Shown: positions 10,522 through 18,450 of the stretch, piece by piece
How the letters are laid out: every line of letters starts with the position of its first letter
Numbering within the stretch: position 1 is the first letter of the stretch
Origin: Clostridium puniceum
GTDB taxonomy: Bacteria > Bacillota > Clostridia > Clostridiales > Clostridiaceae
Length of the DNA: 64,000 nt
Direction of reading: 5' to 3'
Assembly: GCF_002006345.1 (NCBI RefSeq)
Contig: NZ_LZZM01000043.1
Span: forward strand, 1-64,000
Position numbers and translations under genes: made by a program
Notes under the pieces: generated by a model
Seen by the model: only the letters and a program-made list of their open reading frames with translations
What the model was told of the DNA's origin: nothing
The model's database searches: none

Positions 10522-11823
10522 CTACTCTCCTTTAACACCACTTAAAATTTTATTAGCTCCTGTTCGGAAATTTTTAGCTGATTCCTCAGGTGTAATTTCT
10601 CCTTTCAATATTTGCGTAGATAATCTTGCAAAAAGAGAATTAACATTCCCTGATGTATTAGGAGTAGGTGGGTCTGATGGACTTGGATTTTCTTTAATAT
10701 ATTTCATAAGCAAATACTGCTGTTTATCAGCTTCACTTAGTTTTTGTTCAACACTTGCACTAACTTTTTCTGAAATTGGAACTCCACGTTCTCCTTTCAA
10801 AATATCATTTGCATCTAAATCATTTGTAATAAAATTTATAAATTCCACAGCTTCTTTTTTATGCTTAGAATATGCTGAAACACTAAAGAACATTGATGGT
10901 CTAACACAACTAGTTATTTTTCCTTTTGTATATGAAGGCACTGATATTATTTTCATAACAGTCTTGGCAGTTTTACTTAGTCCTGCTACACCATTACTAA
11001 CCCCCCACCAAATTGCGGATTTTCCTGATGTAAGTAAAACATTCTTATCGTTCAATACGTCAGGTGCAATAAGTCCTTCATCTAACCATTTTTTTTGGAT
11101 TTTAAAATAATCTTCATAGATTTTATCATCTTCATAGCCAAGTGCTGTTCCTTTTGAATTAAAATATGTACTTTCTCTAGATCTAACATATGTATTGAAA
11201 TCAACAAAATTCGCTAATGGATAAAAGTCTTCATCTTTTATTTGAGTTTTTAATTTTTTTGCTACCTCATATAATTCATCATAAGTATAGCCTAATTTGG
11301 GAATATCAATCCCTGCTTTTTCAAAAACTAATGGATTTACTGCTATACAATAAGCATTAATTCCTAAAGGAACTCCATATAATTGATTATTATCAATACC
11401 ATCTTCTAAATATAATTTATCAACATCTGAAAGATTTAAGATATTTTGATCAATATATGGATTTAAGGGTTCAAATAAATCACGCAATGCATAATTATGA
11501 ATAAAATCATAATTAGTTTGAATAATATCTGGTATTTCTTCATCTGCTGTGTTCATGGCTAAATTTACTTTTATATCCGTAGTACTTGAATACATTTTCG
11601 TTTCAAACTTCACATTAGAATGCTTTTGTTGAAACAATTCAATTGCTTTTTGAGTTAATTCTTTTCGTTGATCATTTCCCCACAATATTAATTTTAAAGT
11701 TACAGGTTCAGTATTATCTACTTTATTCTCATGTGTATCAATAACTTTGCTACATCCAGCACTCCCAAATGATATCGTTATCATAAAAACCATAAAAAAA
11801 AGGTAGCTTAATATTCTTTTCAT
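10522..11823 (-). CDS. Extracellular solute-binding lipoprotein, family 1 (sugar type)
   Basis: 433 residues. A lipoprotein signal peptide ends in the lipobox GSAGC with the lipidated Cys24. The mature part has the family 1 pattern: TLKLILWGNDQRKELTQKAIELFQQKH, DIIQTNYDFIHNYALRD, YGVPLGINAYCIAVNP and AVEFINFITND. Family 1 proteins usually deliver oligosaccharides, glycerol-phosphate or similar to an ABC importer, but no permease or ATPase gene is adjacent. Instead it is coupled to a chemoreceptor 6 bases downstream. It may serve as a chemosensory ligand collector, or share a transporter encoded elsewhere. Ligand unknown. Confidence 0.9.
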   Translation of the reverse strand: MKRILSYLFFMVFMITISFGSAGCSKVIDTHENKVDNTEPVTLKLILWGNDQRKELTQKAIELFQQKHSNVKFETKMYSSTTDIKVNLAMNTADEEIPDIIQTNYDFIHNYALRDLFEPLNPYIDQNILNLSDVDKLYLEDGIDNNQLYGVPLGINAYCIAVNPLVFEKAGIDIPKLGYTYDELYEVAKKLKTQIKDEDFYPLANFVDFNTYVRSRESTYFNSKGTALGYEDDKIYEDYFKIQKKWLDEGLIAPDVLNDKNVLLTSGKSAIWWGVSNGVAGLSKTAKTVMKIISVPSYTKGKITSCVRPSMFFSVSAYSKHKKEAVEFINFITNDLDANDILKGERGVPISEKVSASVEQKLSEADKQQYLLMKYIKENPSPSDPPTPNTSGNVNSLFARLSTQILKGEITPEESAKNFRTGANKILSGVKGE

Positions 11824-12076
11824 TTTAATCTCTCCTTGTTATTGTAATTTAAATCAGTATTATATCAATTCATAATTTTATAATGATTACTCATTACATT
11901 TATTAATTATTTATCGACATAATATAAAAAAACTTTATTCTGTATTTTTCTTATTTATATAATATTATCCATTATTTCCTCTTTTACTCCACAAAAATCA
12001 TTTTTCAACTAATCACTGCAAATATTTTATGTTCAAATTTAAAACAATTTAAACTTTTCGACTAATTTATATACAT

Positions 12077-12113
12077 AAAAAAAACAGATAAGATTCTCAA
12101 TAGATCTTATCTG
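12077..12113 (-). terminator. Strong rho-independent terminator upstream of the binding-protein gene
   Basis: On the minus strand CAGATAAGAT (12104-12113) pairs perfectly with ATCTTATCTG (12085-12094), followed by eight T residues (12077-12084). It lies inside a divergent intergenic region, so it must end a transcript that begins within 12114-12260. Confidence 0.85.
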
Positions 12114-12174
12114 CATAATTTTCACATATTGCTAAAGCTACATTTATTTAAGATACTTTAATATCACAAGTAAA

Positions 12175-12203
12175 TTGACATATAATAATACCAATGATAT
12201 AAT
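12175..12203 (+). promoter_or_regulatory. Consensus sigma-A promoter for the 12.3-kb gene pair
   Basis: TTGACA (12175-12180), 17-base spacer, TATAAT (12198-12203), a perfect match to consensus. Transcription would start near 12210, leaving a ~70-base leader before ATG 12280. It overlaps the template of the opposite-strand promoter at 12226-12254. Confidence 0.85.
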
Positions 12204-12225
12204 TTAAAATTATATATATATTTTT

Positions 12226-12254
12226 ATAATACCACATATAAGCGTAAATGTCAA
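12226..12254 (-). promoter_or_regulatory. Consensus sigma-A promoter facing left
   Basis: Minus strand TTGACA (12249-12254), 17-base spacer, TATTAT (12226-12231). Its transcript would begin near 12219 and run through the plus-strand promoter towards the terminator at 12077. The two promoters face each other, so transcriptional interference is possible. Confidence 0.8.
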
Positions 12255-12279
12255 TACTTTTTTGAAAGGAAGTTTTAAA

Positions 12280-12747
12280 ATGGACAATTCTCTTAATTTA
12301 TTTCAAAATAACTCATTAGAAAAACAAATCTTCAGTGAGATAATTTCTTGTAATACTGTTACAAAAGAATACGGATTAATATTACGTGATGAAGATGTAA
12401 AAGAACTGCTACAAACAAGAACTGAAACTTTAAATAAAAATGGACGAATTGAATTTAATGGTGGAATAATAAATAAAATTATTTTGAGCTTTTGTGACTC
12501 ACCTTATATATCCCAATACAATTATACCTCTACAATAAATGAATTAGTAGAAATCTTCTATAATTATAAAAATGAAACCCTAGACTCTATAAGCGATGAT
12601 GAATTAATAGAAATTATGAAGAATTTTTTTGACAATTATTGTAAAGGTTCCTTAGAACTATTAGAGGGAAAAGTATTATATAAGATTGCTGATAACATAC
12701 GAAATGGCATTAAAGATTATATTGATATTAATTCTGAAAAGGAATGA
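12280..12747 (+). CDS. Conserved protein of unknown function (DUF6323-like)
   Basis: 155 residues, acidic, no signal peptide or membrane segment. The segments DEDVKELLQTRTETLNKNGR, EFNGGIINKIILSFCDSPYI and DSISDDELIEIMKNFFDN look like the Firmicutes family I recall as DUF6323; the assignment is from memory and not certain. ATG 12280 follows AAAGGAAG; an in-frame TTG 18 bases earlier overlaps that ribosome binding site and is rejected. The next gene begins 12 bases downstream, so the two form an operon under the strong promoter at 12175. Function unknown. Confidence 0.75.
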   Translation: MDNSLNLFQNNSLEKQIFSEIISCNTVTKEYGLILRDEDVKELLQTRTETLNKNGRIEFNGGIINKIILSFCDSPYISQYNYTSTINELVEIFYNYKNETLDSISDDELIEIMKNFFDNYCKGSLELLEGKVLYKIADNIRNGIKDYIDINSEKE

Positions 12748-12759
12748 TAGGTAATAATT

Positions 12760-14112
12760 ATGGATAAATTTATTGAGAAAAATAATTATATAAGATTAGA
12801 TCAATTAAACGAACAAAATTTCTTCAAGGAAATTCTAATAAAATGTCATGAAAAAAACTTATTAGAAACTTCCTTCTTAGAAAAATTAAATTATGAAAGA
12901 TTGGATATATTAAAAACACAACTAACATATTATACAAAAGATTGTAGCAGCTCAGTTATGGTAGAAATAGCTGAAAATATTTTAGACTGCATTGATTATA
13001 CTATAGGAATTTATTTAAAAGCCTTTAAGGATATAGACTTTTTATTAAGAGATTTAAAACAAACAAAACTATTCAATATATTTATAAACGGACAAGATTT
13101 AATTAAAGAAAAAATTTTTGAAGGAAGGAAATTATTATCTGAAATTCAAAACAATAAACTTAAGGTAAGTAATTTTTCATATAATGATACTATTGATTAT
13201 GGTATCCCATTATTTTTTAAAGAATATGAATATTTCTATTCAGCTCATGAAACTCCTGGATCAATAGATTATCAATTATTTGCTACTGAATTGAACAACA
13301 TAGGCATTGAGTACATTAACGATTACTTGAAAATATTGAATTTAGAAAATAACTTTTGTAATAATTTTAATATTGATGATATTAATGAATTATTAAAAGG
13401 TTATGATAAACATTGTGATGAATTACTCATAAATATATTTGAGTTAATATTAATTAATTCATTAGGTTCTATTATTTGCGATAAGGATGTTACAATCCTT
13501 AATATTTCTGCTTTAGATAGGGAGCAAATAAAAAGTAAATTATCAAATTTGTCATTTGAAGAATTGCTAGCAGAATTATTTAATTATTCGAAAAAGTGCT
13601 GCCTTATATTAAATATTAAAGATAGTGAATTAATAAAATATATTAAAAAGTCTATAATAAAAATAGCTCCCTTAATAAAAGAAAGCCTTGCTTTAAATAA
13701 ATTAGAGACTATGTTTATTTCATTTAACCTAAATAATAATCATGATGGGATCACTAGCTATATAGATGGTAAAAAATCAAGTAATACTTATTTTAGACAC
13801 CTTATAAAGAAAATTATGGCATGCCCTGTATCTATGGATAAAGTACAATTAATTAAAAATAATATTCATAGTTTAGAAGATTTAATTGATATTTTAGAAG
13901 CTGACTGTCTTTACGGAAATGAATTTTATGATTTATTTAAAAGCTTATCTCAATTAGAAATTGCTCTTTTATTAAAAAATCTGCCAAATTTAAATTTTGA
14001 AAGCGACTATAAAAAAGAATGGCATTTGAAATTTTCTAAGTATTTCTCAGCTTTAAGTGAAGAAGATAAAAAAGTTATTAGAAAACTAGAGGAACAAATT
14101 AAATTAGCTTAA
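12760..14112 (+). CDS. Conserved protein of unknown function (DUF6179-like)
   Basis: 450 residues, mostly alpha-helical, cytosolic, with no recognisable catalytic motif. A conserved-looking central stretch reads FFKEYEYFYSAHETPGSIDY (about 150-170), and the C-terminus is rich in short Leu/Glu helices (LSQLEIALLLKNLPNLNFES). It is the second gene of a two-gene operon with the DUF6323-like protein. I recall these two families as frequent neighbours in Firmicutes, which suggests a joint complex. It ends 12 bases from the convergent 4-hydroxybutyrate dehydrogenase gene. Function unknown. Confidence 0.7.
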   Translation: MDKFIEKNNYIRLDQLNEQNFFKEILIKCHEKNLLETSFLEKLNYERLDILKTQLTYYTKDCSSSVMVEIAENILDCIDYTIGIYLKAFKDIDFLLRDLKQTKLFNIFINGQDLIKEKIFEGRKLLSEIQNNKLKVSNFSYNDTIDYGIPLFFKEYEYFYSAHETPGSIDYQLFATELNNIGIEYINDYLKILNLENNFCNNFNIDDINELLKGYDKHCDELLINIFELILINSLGSIICDKDVTILNISALDREQIKSKLSNLSFEELLAELFNYSKKCCLILNIKDSELIKYIKKSIIKIAPLIKESLALNKLETMFISFNLNNNHDGITSYIDGKKSSNTYFRHLIKKIMACPVSMDKVQLIKNNIHSLEDLIDILEADCLYGNEFYDLFKSLSQLEIALLLKNLPNLNFESDYKKEWHLKFSKYFSALSEEDKKVIRKLEEQIKLA

Positions 14113-14124
14113 ATTAGAAATTGA

Positions 14125-15240
14125 TTAATATAATGCTTTATATATATCATAAACTTGTTTTCTTTCTAATTTTATATAGTTATTAGTCATTAATCTTCCT
14201 TGTTTTTCAATAACATTCTCCACAAATTCTTCTAAGTTTTCTTTACTTACACCATATTCACTTAAAGATTTTTTAGAAATTAAATTGTCTAATAAAATTT
14301 CTATTTCTTTATAAACTTCATCCACAGTACATTCTAATAACTCAGATAGAAATTTGTTTAATTCTTTAATTTTTCCATTGGGATTTATTTTTTTATATAC
14401 TTTGAATATTTCTATAAACATAACATAGTTTGCTTCTCCATGAGCTACATGATACCTTGCCCCTAGTGGGTAACTCATTGCATGAACTGCCCCGCAGCCT
14501 GCATTAGCGAAGGCAATTCCTGAATAGTTACTTGCTAGGAGAAAATCTTCTAATATCTCCTTCCTAGACTCTATTCCTTCTTTAGCAATTTTTTTATACC
14601 CCTTAAGTATTATTTCCATAGCTCTAAGTGAAAAAATCTTTGTGTATGAAGTTGCTTTAGGAGATAAATAGGATTCAATTGCATGAATAAATGCATCAAT
14701 TGAACTGGTTGCAAACACGTTAAAAGGCAAGCATTGCAATAATTCAGGTATCATAATAGCACTATCTGCATATAATTCATCGGTCGCAAGACCCAATTTA
14801 GCATTCATTTCTTTTATTTCTAAAATAGAAATATTCGTAACTTCAGTACCTGTGCCACATGTAGTTGGAACTAAAATCAACTCTTTTTCTTTTATAATCT
14901 CCAGTTTATGATTATACAAATCTATAATTGGAGAAATGTTTTTTAAAGAAAATAACTTTGCAATATCTAAAATAGAACCTCCACCAATGGCAATAACTCT
15001 TTCATAAGATATCCTCTTAATATTTTTATACATGGCCTCAACCATTTTATCAGATGGTTCACCTCTCCCATAATTTTCTCTAAATATAACAGCTGCTTCA
15101 TTTACATTATATTTTAGATAATTATCATAAATACTCCTATTTGTAATTATTAAATCATCTTTTCCAATACGGAATTCCTTGCAAAAAGTTTTACAATCAT
15201 CATATTTGTATATTGTTGGATTTAGCATTAATTGTTTCAT
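14125..15240 (-). CDS. 4hbD: 4-hydroxybutyrate dehydrogenase (iron-type alcohol dehydrogenase)
   Basis: 371 residues, the same length as I recall for C. kluyveri 4HbD, with alignable segments throughout (GEPSDKMVEAMYKNI, VPTTCGTGTEVTNIS, GNAGxGAVHALSYP-like). It reduces succinate semialdehyde to 4-hydroxybutyrate with NAD(P)H. Visible motifs: the nucleotide-binding IAIGGGSILDIAK (GGGS at 86-89) and metal ligands D182, H186, H253 and H267 with the spacing of group III alcohol dehydrogenases. ATG 15240 follows AAGGAGAGG; an upstream in-frame start is rejected. It lies 71 bases downstream of patA in the same direction, with a hairpin between them. This fits a putrescine/GABA to 4-hydroxybutyrate route. 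Confidence 0.88.
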   Translation of the reverse strand: MKQLMLNPTIYKYDDCKTFCKEFRIGKDDLIITNRSIYDNYLKYNVNEAAVIFRENYGRGEPSDKMVEAMYKNIKRISYERVIAIGGGSILDIAKLFSLKNISPIIDLYNHKLEIIKEKELILVPTTCGTGTEVTNISILEIKEMNAKLGLATDELYADSAIMIPELLQCLPFNVFATSSIDAFIHAIESYLSPKATSYTKIFSLRAMEIILKGYKKIAKEGIESRKEILEDFLLASNYSGIAFANAGCGAVHAMSYPLGARYHVAHGEANYVMFIEIFKVYKKINPNGKIKELNKFLSELLECTVDEVYKEIEILLDNLISKKSLSEYGVSKENLEEFVENVIEKQGRLMTNNYIKLERKQVYDIYKALY

Positions 15241-15264
15241 AAACACACCTCTCCTTAAATAGAA

Positions 15265-15300
15265 CAAAGATGCTATAGAAATTTATATATAGCATCTTTG
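15265..15300 (-). other. Intercistronic hairpin between patA and 4hbD
   Basis: CAAAGATGCTATA (15265-15277) and TATAGCATCTTTG (15288-15300) pair perfectly over 13 bases with a 10-base loop. In the sense of the operon it lies just after the patA stop and before the 4hbD ribosome binding site. Only a weak T-rich tail follows, so it may be a partial terminator or an mRNA-stabilising/processing hairpin setting the ratio of the two enzymes. Confidence 0.6.
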
Positions 15301-15311
15301 CTTCTAAAATA

Positions 15312-16667
15312 TTATATATTGTATTCCTTTTTAGTATCTTCTAATGCTGCATCCATTCTCGTAATTACATTATCCATATCCTCTTTTGAAATGACTGCTG
15401 ATGGTTCAAAACGAACACACTTTGCATTTACTAATGTTCCTGCTGTCATAACACCTCTTTTGAACATTCCTTTAGCAACTGAATATCCTATATCACTTTC
15501 ACAGAATTCTACAGCTAACATAAGTCCAAGACCTCTTACTTCATTAATTACTGTAGGATACTTCTTCGCTAGTTTTTCTAAACCTGCTTTTAAGTATTCG
15601 CCTTTTTCTTTACATTGCCCAGGAATATCATTTTCTAACATATATTTTATTGTTGCAAGTGCTGCTGAACAACAAACTGGATTTCCACCAAAGGTTGGTG
15701 ATCCTAATAACCATGGATTATCTATTAATTCTTCCGTCCACATTTTGGGTCTGCATATAATACCTGTTATTGGCATTATTCCACCACCAAAGGCTTTACC
15801 AAAAGTCATAATATCAGGTGTTACCCCTTCTGCTTCACATCTCCACATAGTTCCAGTTCTACCCATACCAGTTTGAATTTCATCAAAGATTAATGCAACT
15901 CCATACTCATCACATATTTCACGAACTTCTTTTAAATATCCTTTTGGAGGAACAATAATTCCTGCTTCTCCTTGTACTGGTTCTAATATAACAGCTGCAA
16001 CTTTCTCCCCCACTGTATGAAGATTTCTTATTACTTTTCTCATATCTTCTGCATTACCATACTCTACGTGTTGAACTTGTTGCACCATTGGTGTATAAGG
16101 AATTCTATAAGTACCCTTTCCCCCCATAGAAACAGCCCCCATAGATTTACCATGAAAAGCTCCAATTGTTGAAATGTACCATCTTCCACCAGTAGCAATT
16201 CTTGCAAGTTTTAATGACATCTCTACTGCTTCTGCGCCTCCATTGGTAAAAAAGCAGTATTCTAAATCTCCTGGAGTAATATCTGCAACTGCTTTTGCAA
16301 GATATCCTCTTAACGGATCTAGTAATTCTTGTGAATGTAGTGCTTGATGATCAAGTTGTGCCTTTACAACTTCAAGTATATCTTCATTTCTATGTCCACA
16401 CGTATAAATACCAAAACCACCTAAACAGTCAATAAATTCTTCACCATATAAACCAGTGCAATATGCACCTTTGTCTGTCCATTCTACTACTGCTGCATTT
16501 GTCGATACTGATTTTCTGTATTTAAGCCATCCTGGACTTACATAATTATCAAAATAATTCACTGTATCTTTCGTAATTTGGGCCTTCTCATCATTAGTTA
16601 GTTGGTCACATTTAATATAACCTATAACTCTTTCTAATTCTTCAATAACTTGCTTTCTTTCTCCCAT
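15312..16667 (-). CDS. patA: Putrescine aminotransferase (class III, PLP)
   Basis: 451 residues. Strong resemblance to the E. coli PatA/YgjG family: the opening NYFDNYVSPGWLKYRKS, then EFIDCLGGFGIYTCGHRN and HSQELLDPLRGYLAKAVA. PLP site: TNGGAEAVE (about 141-149), FDEIQTGMGRTG (261-272) and Schiff-base lysine K291 in TFGKAFGGG. It transfers the amino group of putrescine (or cadaverine) to 2-oxoglutarate, giving 4-aminobutanal. Context supports this: an aminobutyraldehyde dehydrogenase and a Pot transporter lie nearby. It could also accept GABA, for which no separate aminotransferase is present here. ATG 16667 follows AGGAGG; an upstream TTG is rejected. Confidence 0.88.
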   Translation of the reverse strand: MGERKQVIEELERVIGYIKCDQLTNDEKAQITKDTVNYFDNYVSPGWLKYRKSVSTNAAVVEWTDKGAYCTGLYGEEFIDCLGGFGIYTCGHRNEDILEVVKAQLDHQALHSQELLDPLRGYLAKAVADITPGDLEYCFFTNGGAEAVEMSLKLARIATGGRWYISTIGAFHGKSMGAVSMGGKGTYRIPYTPMVQQVQHVEYGNAEDMRKVIRNLHTVGEKVAAVILEPVQGEAGIIVPPKGYLKEVREICDEYGVALIFDEIQTGMGRTGTMWRCEAEGVTPDIMTFGKAFGGGIMPITGIICRPKMWTEELIDNPWLLGSPTFGGNPVCCSAALATIKYMLENDIPGQCKEKGEYLKAGLEKLAKKYPTVINEVRGLGLMLAVEFCESDIGYSVAKGMFKRGVMTAGTLVNAKCVRFEPSAVISKEDMDNVITRMDAALEDTKKEYNI

Positions 16668-17081
16668 AATATTACTTCCTCCTAAAATCAAAACGGCGTA
16701 TTATAATGATTCTTCAATCAATAATACACCGTTGTATTTGCTCTATTTCATTTATTGTTATTATTATAAGATAAATCCGCTAATAAGCACAATTCTCTCA
16801 ATGTATGGTTATTAAATTATTTTAGGAGTATGCATACTACTTTATAAGTATCTTTTATCTTAATTTTAGTATTGAACACCTAATATTTAAGAATTTCTGT
16901 CGATATATACAACCTTTCTTATTTATGGTACACTATTTTTTAATAAAACCTTCATTCGTAATATGAGTATTTATATTCTAGTCTATGTTCCAATAAATAA
17001 ACTACAAATACTTAGTTGATGTTCATGTTTTTTTATATAGCAATTTAATTAAAACTTATATATATTCAGAGAGGTATTTAT
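16668..17081. other. Divergent promoter region patA / LuxR-type regulator
   Basis: Besides the inverted repeat at 16694-16731, a minus-strand -10 TATAAT (16763-16768) with a weak -35 TTGTGC 18 bases upstream could start the patA transcript. No clear promoter for the plus-strand regulator was identified. No small ORF is supported. Confidence 0.4.
16694..16731 (-). promoter_or_regulatory. Inverted repeat in the patA leader
   Basis: CGGCGTATTAT (16694-16704) and ATAATACACCG (16721-16731) pair over 11 bases with one C/A mismatch (CGGCG versus CGGTG). It sits 27-64 bases ahead of the patA start. It is either an RNA hairpin in the leader or an operator for one of the local LuxR-type regulators. 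Confidence 0.5.
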
Positions 17082-17834
17082 ATGCAAAATAATGAATTTC
17101 TCTTAATAAATAATATAATATATCAAATATATAGTATTCCTGACTTTGACACTATGAAAATTACCTTCTTAAACCTTTTAAATATGCTAATTCCAAATAC
17201 GGCTTCAAGCATATTAATGGCTGACCATACTAGTTCAAAAAATTTACTTTGCGACCCTATTTGTGTTCCTGAAATTTATTCAGAAGCTGAAAAAAATTAT
17301 CTTTCAAATGAAGATGAAGATTATACTCGCTGGGTTATGCTAAGCGGCCAATGTTTATTAATCCGTGAAAGCGACTTAATGCCTGAAGAAGAAAGGATGA
17401 ATACAGCACTTTACAAAAGGTGCTATGAGCCATTTGGACTTCATTATTCATTACAGTTAAACCTTGTGTATAATGATTTATTTTTAGGCGTGCTTACAAT
17501 TTATAGAAAAAGAGAAGAAGGTGATTTTAAAGATGATGAAATGTTTATTGTAAAAGCCTTTAGCGATCATCTCAATCTTCGATTCTATGGTTATTATACA
17601 AATGATTCAAAAAATTCTTCTAGTCCATCCTATTCAATAGCAAATCTTGCTTCGCAATATAGCTTAACAAATCGTGAAGTAGAAATTTTGCAATTGATTT
17701 TTCAAGATATGAATAATGATGAAATTGCCGATAAACTTTACATAAGTGGATATACATTAAAAAAGCACATACAAAATTTATATCGTAAATTTAATGTATC
17801 TACTAAATGGAACTTATTAAAATTTAGAGAATAA
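17082..17834 (+). CDS. LuxR-family regulator with GAF-like sensor domain
   Basis: 250 residues. The C-terminal LuxR/FixJ helix-turn-helix (about 190-250) is clear: LTNREVEILQLIFQDMNNDEIADKLYISGYTLKKHIQNLYRKF. The N-terminal ~180 residues look GAF-like (alternating strands ending LYNDLFLGVLTIYRKREEGDFKDDEMFIVKAFSDHL) and probably bind a small ligand. It is a paralogue of the regulator at 26384-27145: both begin with LxxxDxxxINNIIYQIxSI-type helices and share the R-ESDxxxEExRxxT/EYKxYxEP-F segment. It diverges from patA. Likely inducers are putrescine, GABA or related compounds (inference). Confidence 0.88.
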   Translation: MQNNEFLLINNIIYQIYSIPDFDTMKITFLNLLNMLIPNTASSILMADHTSSKNLLCDPICVPEIYSEAEKNYLSNEDEDYTRWVMLSGQCLLIRESDLMPEEERMNTALYKRCYEPFGLHYSLQLNLVYNDLFLGVLTIYRKREEGDFKDDEMFIVKAFSDHLNLRFYGYYTNDSKNSSSPSYSIANLASQYSLTNREVEILQLIFQDMNNDEIADKLYISGYTLKKHIQNLYRKFNVSTKWNLLKFRE

Positions 17835-17979
17835 ATTATATTTTATAGTTATTAAATATAACTTATATTTGGTTGATAATCACCTAAACAAAGTATAATA
17901 ATTAGTTTACATTCTTATCCGTTTCTAAATATGTTAGAATATGTATATAACCTACAAAATAATTTCTAGAGGTGATATG

Positions 17980-18312
17980 ATGAATAGTAATATGAAAGTT
18001 GGAATATTTAACGGAACCATTGCTACAACAAATGGCTTATATAGAGTTAGCGACATAACTATAGATGAAGCTAAAAAACTTATGTCCAAGAATGGATTTA
18101 TTTCTGCAATAGGACATAATTCAACTGCTGAAGCTATCTCAGATTCGTTTAATATGAACATACCTATGAGCCGTATAGATTTTAAACAGCAGATTGGTCA
18201 AAAAGCAATAGTTTTTAAATTAAATAGAAGACCTCCTGAAGGAAGCATATTATCTAGAACGGAAATAGATGAAATAGGCTATTCTTTTAAATTAATGGAA
18301 CGTTTAGAATAA
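17980..18312 (+). CDS. DUF1874 (STIV B116-like) protein, ring nuclease/AcrIII-1 family
   Basis: 110 residues. The segment FISAIGHNSTAEAIS matches the core of DUF1874 proteins, whose viral members (AcrIII-1, for example SIRV1 gp29) and host members (Crn2) bind and cleave cyclic tetra-adenylate made by type III CRISPR systems. From memory of that family, the catalytic histidine corresponds to H46 here, and R84 and E87 in LNRRPPEG match the conserved R and E, so the site looks intact. Other DUF1874 proteins (YddF of ICEBs1) have no settled role. Two ATGs follow AGAGGTGAT; ATG 17980 has the best spacing. No type III CRISPR locus lies in the window. Confidence 0.8.
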   Translation: MNSNMKVGIFNGTIATTNGLYRVSDITIDEAKKLMSKNGFISAIGHNSTAEAISDSFNMNIPMSRIDFKQQIGQKAIVFKLNRRPPEGSILSRTEIDEIGYSFKLMERLE

Positions 18313-18317
18313 AAATA

Positions 18318-18440
18318 TCACAAAAAAACACCAAATGAAGGTGTCCCGCCCGCATCAACTTATCCAAATTAATATTAGATCATATAGATGTGAGCACCGC
18401 CTTCCATTGAGTGCTTTTAAGTGAAACTTTATATCTTTAT
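18318..18440 (-). ncRNA. Structured tail/terminator downstream of the aldehyde dehydrogenase
   Basis: On the minus strand a hairpin AGCAC...GTGCT is followed by ~65 bases bounded by CATC...GATG, then a terminator ACACCTTCATTTGGTGT with a run of T. The block is notably more GC-rich than the surrounding intergenic DNA. It ends the aldehyde dehydrogenase transcript and may release a ~120-nt 3'-derived RNA. In the plus direction AGCAC...GTGCTTTT could weakly terminate the DUF1874 gene. Confidence 0.45.
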
Positions 18441-18450
18441 ATAATTAACT

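Larger units (their letters stand above)
12076..12219 (-). ncRNA. Candidate small RNA or attenuated leader
   Basis: A consensus minus-strand promoter (12226-12254) is followed about 145 bases later by a strong minus-strand terminator (12077-12113), with no ORF between. Either this is an independent ~145-nt sRNA, or it is the 5' leader of the binding-protein gene (start 11823) ending in an attenuator. I recognise no riboswitch consensus. Existence of the transcript is inferred from promoter plus terminator only. Confidence 0.5.

Noticed and set aside
10448-11110. 220-residue plus-strand open frame antisense to the binding-protein gene
   Set aside because: No ribosome binding site, no family resemblance, and it is fully contained in well-supported minus-strand genes.
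15298-15876. 192-residue plus-strand open frame antisense to patA
   Set aside because: Composition mirrors the patA codons on the opposite strand; patA has all catalytic motifs and a good ribosome binding site.
17835-18450. CRISPR array or cas gene fragments around the DUF1874 gene
   Set aside because: No regularly spaced direct repeats and no cas-like reading frames on either strand.
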